This document shows positions 62,126 to 64,000 of a DNA stretch of 64,000 nucleotides, one piece after another. The DNA is from Flavobacterium aerium. Lineage in GTDB: Bacteria; Bacteroidota; Bacteroidia; Flavobacteriales; Flavobacteriaceae. Numbering within the stretch: the first letter of the stretch is position 1; each line of letters opens with the position of its first letter. The stretch is from positions 62,001 through 126,000 of the forward strand of contig NZ_JARQWR010000007.1 in the NCBI RefSeq assembly GCF_030766725.1. The letters run 5' to 3'. Below the pieces are notes generated by a model. The model searched no databases, was not told where the DNA came from, and was given only the letters and a program-made list of their open reading frames with translations. The position numbers were made by a program, and so were the translations under genes.

Positions 62126-63454
62126 ATGAGAACCAAGTCTTTAAAAAAGAACAAAATCAACGTGATCACCTTGGGGTGCTCTAAAAATGTATATGATAGT
62201 GAAGTACTAATGGGACAATTACGTGCCAGCGGGAAAGATGTTACTCATGAAGCACCTAAAAGTGAAGAAGGAAACATTATTGTAATCAATACTTGTGGGT
62301 TTATTAATAATGCTAAAGAAGAGTCTGTTAATACCATTTTAGAGTATGTTGACAAAAAAGAACAAGGTTTAGTAGACAAAGTATTTGTTACTGGCTGTCT
62401 ATCGGAGCGTTATAGACCGGATCTTGAAAAAGAAATTCCTAATGTGGATCAATATTTTGGTACTACTGAGTTACCACAATTATTGAAAGCGTTGGGTGCA
62501 GATTACAAACATGAGCTTTTAGGAGAACGTTTAACAACAACTCCAAAAAATTATGCTTACCTAAAAATTGCCGAAGGTTGTGATCGTCCTTGTAGTTTTT
62601 GTGCTATTCCAATTATGCGTGGTAAACACGTTTCTCAATCTATTGAGAAATTAGTGAAAGAAGCAGAAGGTTTAGCTAAAAATGGCGTTAAAGAATTAAT
62701 CCTAATTGCACAGGATTTAACGTACTACGGTTTAGATTTATACAAGAAACGTAACTTAGGTGAATTATTGGAAGCCTTAGTAAAAGTTGAAGGTATTGAG
62801 TGGATTCGTTTACACTATGCTTTCCCTACAGGTTTCCCAATGGATGTTTTGGAAATCATGAAACGTGAGCCAAAAATCTGTAATTATATTGATATTCCAT
62901 TACAACATATCTCAGACAGCATTCTAAAATCAATGCGTCGTGGAACTACACAAGAGAAAACAACAAAACTATTAAAAGAGTTTAGGGCTGCTGTTCCTGG
63001 AATGGCTATCCGTACTACTTTAATTGTAGGTTATCCTGGTGAAACTGAAGAAGATTTCAAAATCCTAAAAGACTGGGTTGAAGAAATGCGTTTTGAAAGA
63101 CTAGGTTGTTTTGCTTATTCTCATGAAGAAAATACACATGCTTACTTATTGGAGGATGATGTTCCTCAAGAAGTAAAACAACAACGTGCTATTGAAATCA
63201 TGGATATTCAGGCACAAATTTCTTGGGATTTAAATCAAGAGAAAATTGGAAAAACATACCGTTGTATTATTGACCGAAAAGAAGGTGGTCATTTTGTAGG
63301 TAGAACTGAATTTGACTCCCCTGATGTTGATAATGAAGTATTAATTGATGCTACACAGTATTACGTAAAAACAGGAGATTTCGTAAATGTTACTATTACG
63401 GATGCTACAGAATTTGATTTATATGGTATTCCTTTAGAAGCTAATCCTTCTTAA
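62126..63454 (+). CDS. rimO: Ribosomal protein uS12 methylthiotransferase RimO
   Basis: Radical-SAM enzyme that methylthiolates Asp of ribosomal protein S12. 442 aa, same as E. coli RimO. N-terminal MTTase domain with TLGCSKNVYDSEVLMG (15-30) and two more Cys (NTCGFINNA, TGCLSERYR); radical-SAM CDRPCSFC (about 152-159); C-terminal TRAM domain (about 380-442). The CxxxCxxC and the RimO-like GCSKN rather than MiaB start decide the call. Terminator at 63475-63506. Confidence 0.95.
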   Translation: MRTKSLKKNKINVITLGCSKNVYDSEVLMGQLRASGKDVTHEAPKSEEGNIIVINTCGFINNAKEESVNTILEYVDKKEQGLVDKVFVTGCLSERYRPDLEKEIPNVDQYFGTTELPQLLKALGADYKHELLGERLTTTPKNYAYLKIAEGCDRPCSFCAIPIMRGKHVSQSIEKLVKEAEGLAKNGVKELILIAQDLTYYGLDLYKKRNLGELLEALVKVEGIEWIRLHYAFPTGFPMDVLEIMKREPKICNYIDIPLQHISDSILKSMRRGTTQEKTTKLLKEFRAAVPGMAIRTTLIVGYPGETEEDFKILKDWVEEMRFERLGCFAYSHEENTHAYLLEDDVPQEVKQQRAIEIMDIQAQISWDLNQEKIGKTYRCIIDRKEGGHFVGRTEFDSPDVDNEVLIDATQYYVKTGDFVNVTITDATEFDLYGIPLEANPS

Positions 63455-63474
63455 AAGAATTTCTTTACTATACT

Positions 63475-63507
63475 AAAAAGCCAAACATATTAATGTTTGG
63501 CTTTTTT
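63475..63507 (+). terminator. Terminator after rimO
   Basis: AAAAAGCCAAACAT/ATGTTTGGCTTTTT stem, ATTA loop and a long T run; the A run at the left makes it usable from the other strand too. Confidence 0.88.
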
Positions 63508-63570
63508 TATTTTTAAAGGTTTTATTGTTTAACATTCTTATTTGCATACAATAGTCATGCATTATTACTA

Positions 63571-64000
63571 TTAAAAAAAATAAGCAATCAAAGCAAATAC
63601 AATAAAGATAAAAACTACAAGTAGGACAATTTTTGTTGTGCTATAAGGTCTATCTCCAATTAATTTACCATTTCGTCCATTTACATAGAAATGATATCGT
63701 TTATTATTATACAAATAAGAACTTGTATATATAGGAACTAGAATATGCTTAAAGGTAATATCACTATACTGTGAGGTCACTTCATGAATTCTTTGCCTAT
63801 CTCCTCCAATTTGATATCCAATTTTAATTCGGATTCTCTCTCCCATGATGGATTTTGCATTCTTAAATCCTTGCTCCAGATTAATCATATACTTCTCCGT
63901 GATGAATCCGCTTAAGTATTCATTACTGATAGAGATTAGTTTTTCTTTATCCCATGGTTCCAATTGATATAAGGTTGCTCCACTTATATTACCTGATGCA
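63571..64000 (-). CDS. Zinc-ribbon-type membrane protein, C-terminal part (5' end beyond window)
   Basis: The frame is open to the window end; the residues before the first TTG (63963), ASGNISGATLYQ, continue the same protein, so its true start lies outside. About 143 residues are visible: EPWDKEKLISISNEYLSGF, an IGGDRQRIHEVTSQYSDITF segment, HILVPIYTSSYLYNNKRYHF, VNGRNGKLIGDRPYS, and one C-terminal transmembrane helix. This matches the C-terminal half of proteins with an N-terminal zinc ribbon that databases often label primosomal-protein-N'-like; that label is not supported by any helicase motif here. Function unknown. Confidence 0.75.
   Translation of the reverse strand, partial: ASGNISGATLYQLEPWDKEKLISISNEYLSGFITEKYMINLEQGFKNAKSIMGERIRIKIGYQIGGDRQRIHEVTSQYSDITFKHILVPIYTSSYLYNNKRYHFYVNGRNGKLIGDRPYSTTKIVLLVVFIFIVFALIAYFF

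Noticed and set aside
63571..64000. PriA helicase annotation for the last gene
   Set aside because: No Walker or helicase motifs in the visible part; the C-terminal pattern is of a zinc-ribbon membrane protein that is only labelled that way in databases.
1..64000. Search for CRISPR arrays, prophage genes, insertion sequences, toxin-antitoxin pairs and att sites
   Set aside because: No regularly spaced repeats, phage structural genes, transposases or terminal repeats were seen in the window.

Overview
The window comes from an AT-rich Bacteroidota genome, most likely a Flavobacteriaceae member (Flavobacterium-like). The evidence is a type IX secretion (type B) C-terminal sorting domain, a CarboxypepD_reg/TonB-dependent receptor, repeated TAnnTTTG promoter -7 elements, almost no Shine-Dalgarno sequences, 2TM-domain proteins, the tRNA-Glu / rpsT / proS neighbourhood, and two structured intergenic elements of a kind common in Flavobacterium. 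No rRNA, CRISPR array, insertion sequence, prophage or replication origin is visible. Taxonomy is inferred from gene content only.

Layout. 1-2527: housekeeping metabolism (mqo cut by the window edge, ruvX, dapD). 2576-21441: a surface-polysaccharide/LPS region of about 19 kb, with an LTA-synthase-like sulfatase-fold enzyme, a GT9 heptosyltransferase-like protein, GT2 and GT4 glycosyltransferases, two paralogous LPS-kinase-like proteins, a polysaccharide deacetylase, and a cassette (15231-21441) combining a small flippase-like DMT protein, a polyprenyl-phosphate GT2, WecD-like and WecE-like dTDP-Fuc4NAc enzymes and two GT-C-like membrane proteins. 21475-25466: tsaC, cca, a COX15/CtaA heme A synthase, a Crp-type regulator and a Gdx/SugE-type SMR exporter. 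25536-31022: a LytTR response regulator / LytS-type kinase / 2TM / small secreted protein operon beside a TonB-dependent receptor. Both promoters carry matching LytTR-type direct repeats. 31063-36525: AlkZ-like glycosylase, ClC channel, HPP protein, VOC protein, pRiA4b ORF-3-like protein and nucleoid-associated protein. 36673-40167 and 52611-56967: two soluble multi-PAS histidine kinase plus single-domain response regulator systems; the second is preceded by a degenerate receiver protein. 40231-47301: a BamA/TamA-like outer-membrane protein, a kinase-like unknown, an ABC exporter and a large T9SS cargo protein. 47410-52008: small unknowns, a class A beta-lactamase, a VOC protein and typA. 57083-64000: rpsT, two tRNA-Glu, proS, a repeat-rich lipoprotein, an OmpP1-like protein, rimO and a zinc-ribbon-type membrane protein cut by the window edge.

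The most noteworthy points are: (1) an Arn-like cassette that may put an N-acetylated 4-amino-4,6-dideoxy sugar on LPS through a polyprenyl-phosphate donor; (2) a LytTR regulon whose two promoters share repeat-12-repeat-33-(-7) geometry; (3) a pseudo-receiver protein, lacking the phospho-acceptor Asp, in an operon with a hybrid kinase and response regulator; and (4) an unannotated conserved-looking protein with kinase-like D-x4-N and DFD signatures.

Several gene starts are corrected here because the longest open frame begins with TTG/GTG or overlaps the promoter: typA, the ClC channel, the first LPS kinase, the LytS-type kinase, the 42069 gene and the pseudo-receiver. All identities come from reading motifs by eye; no database search was run.
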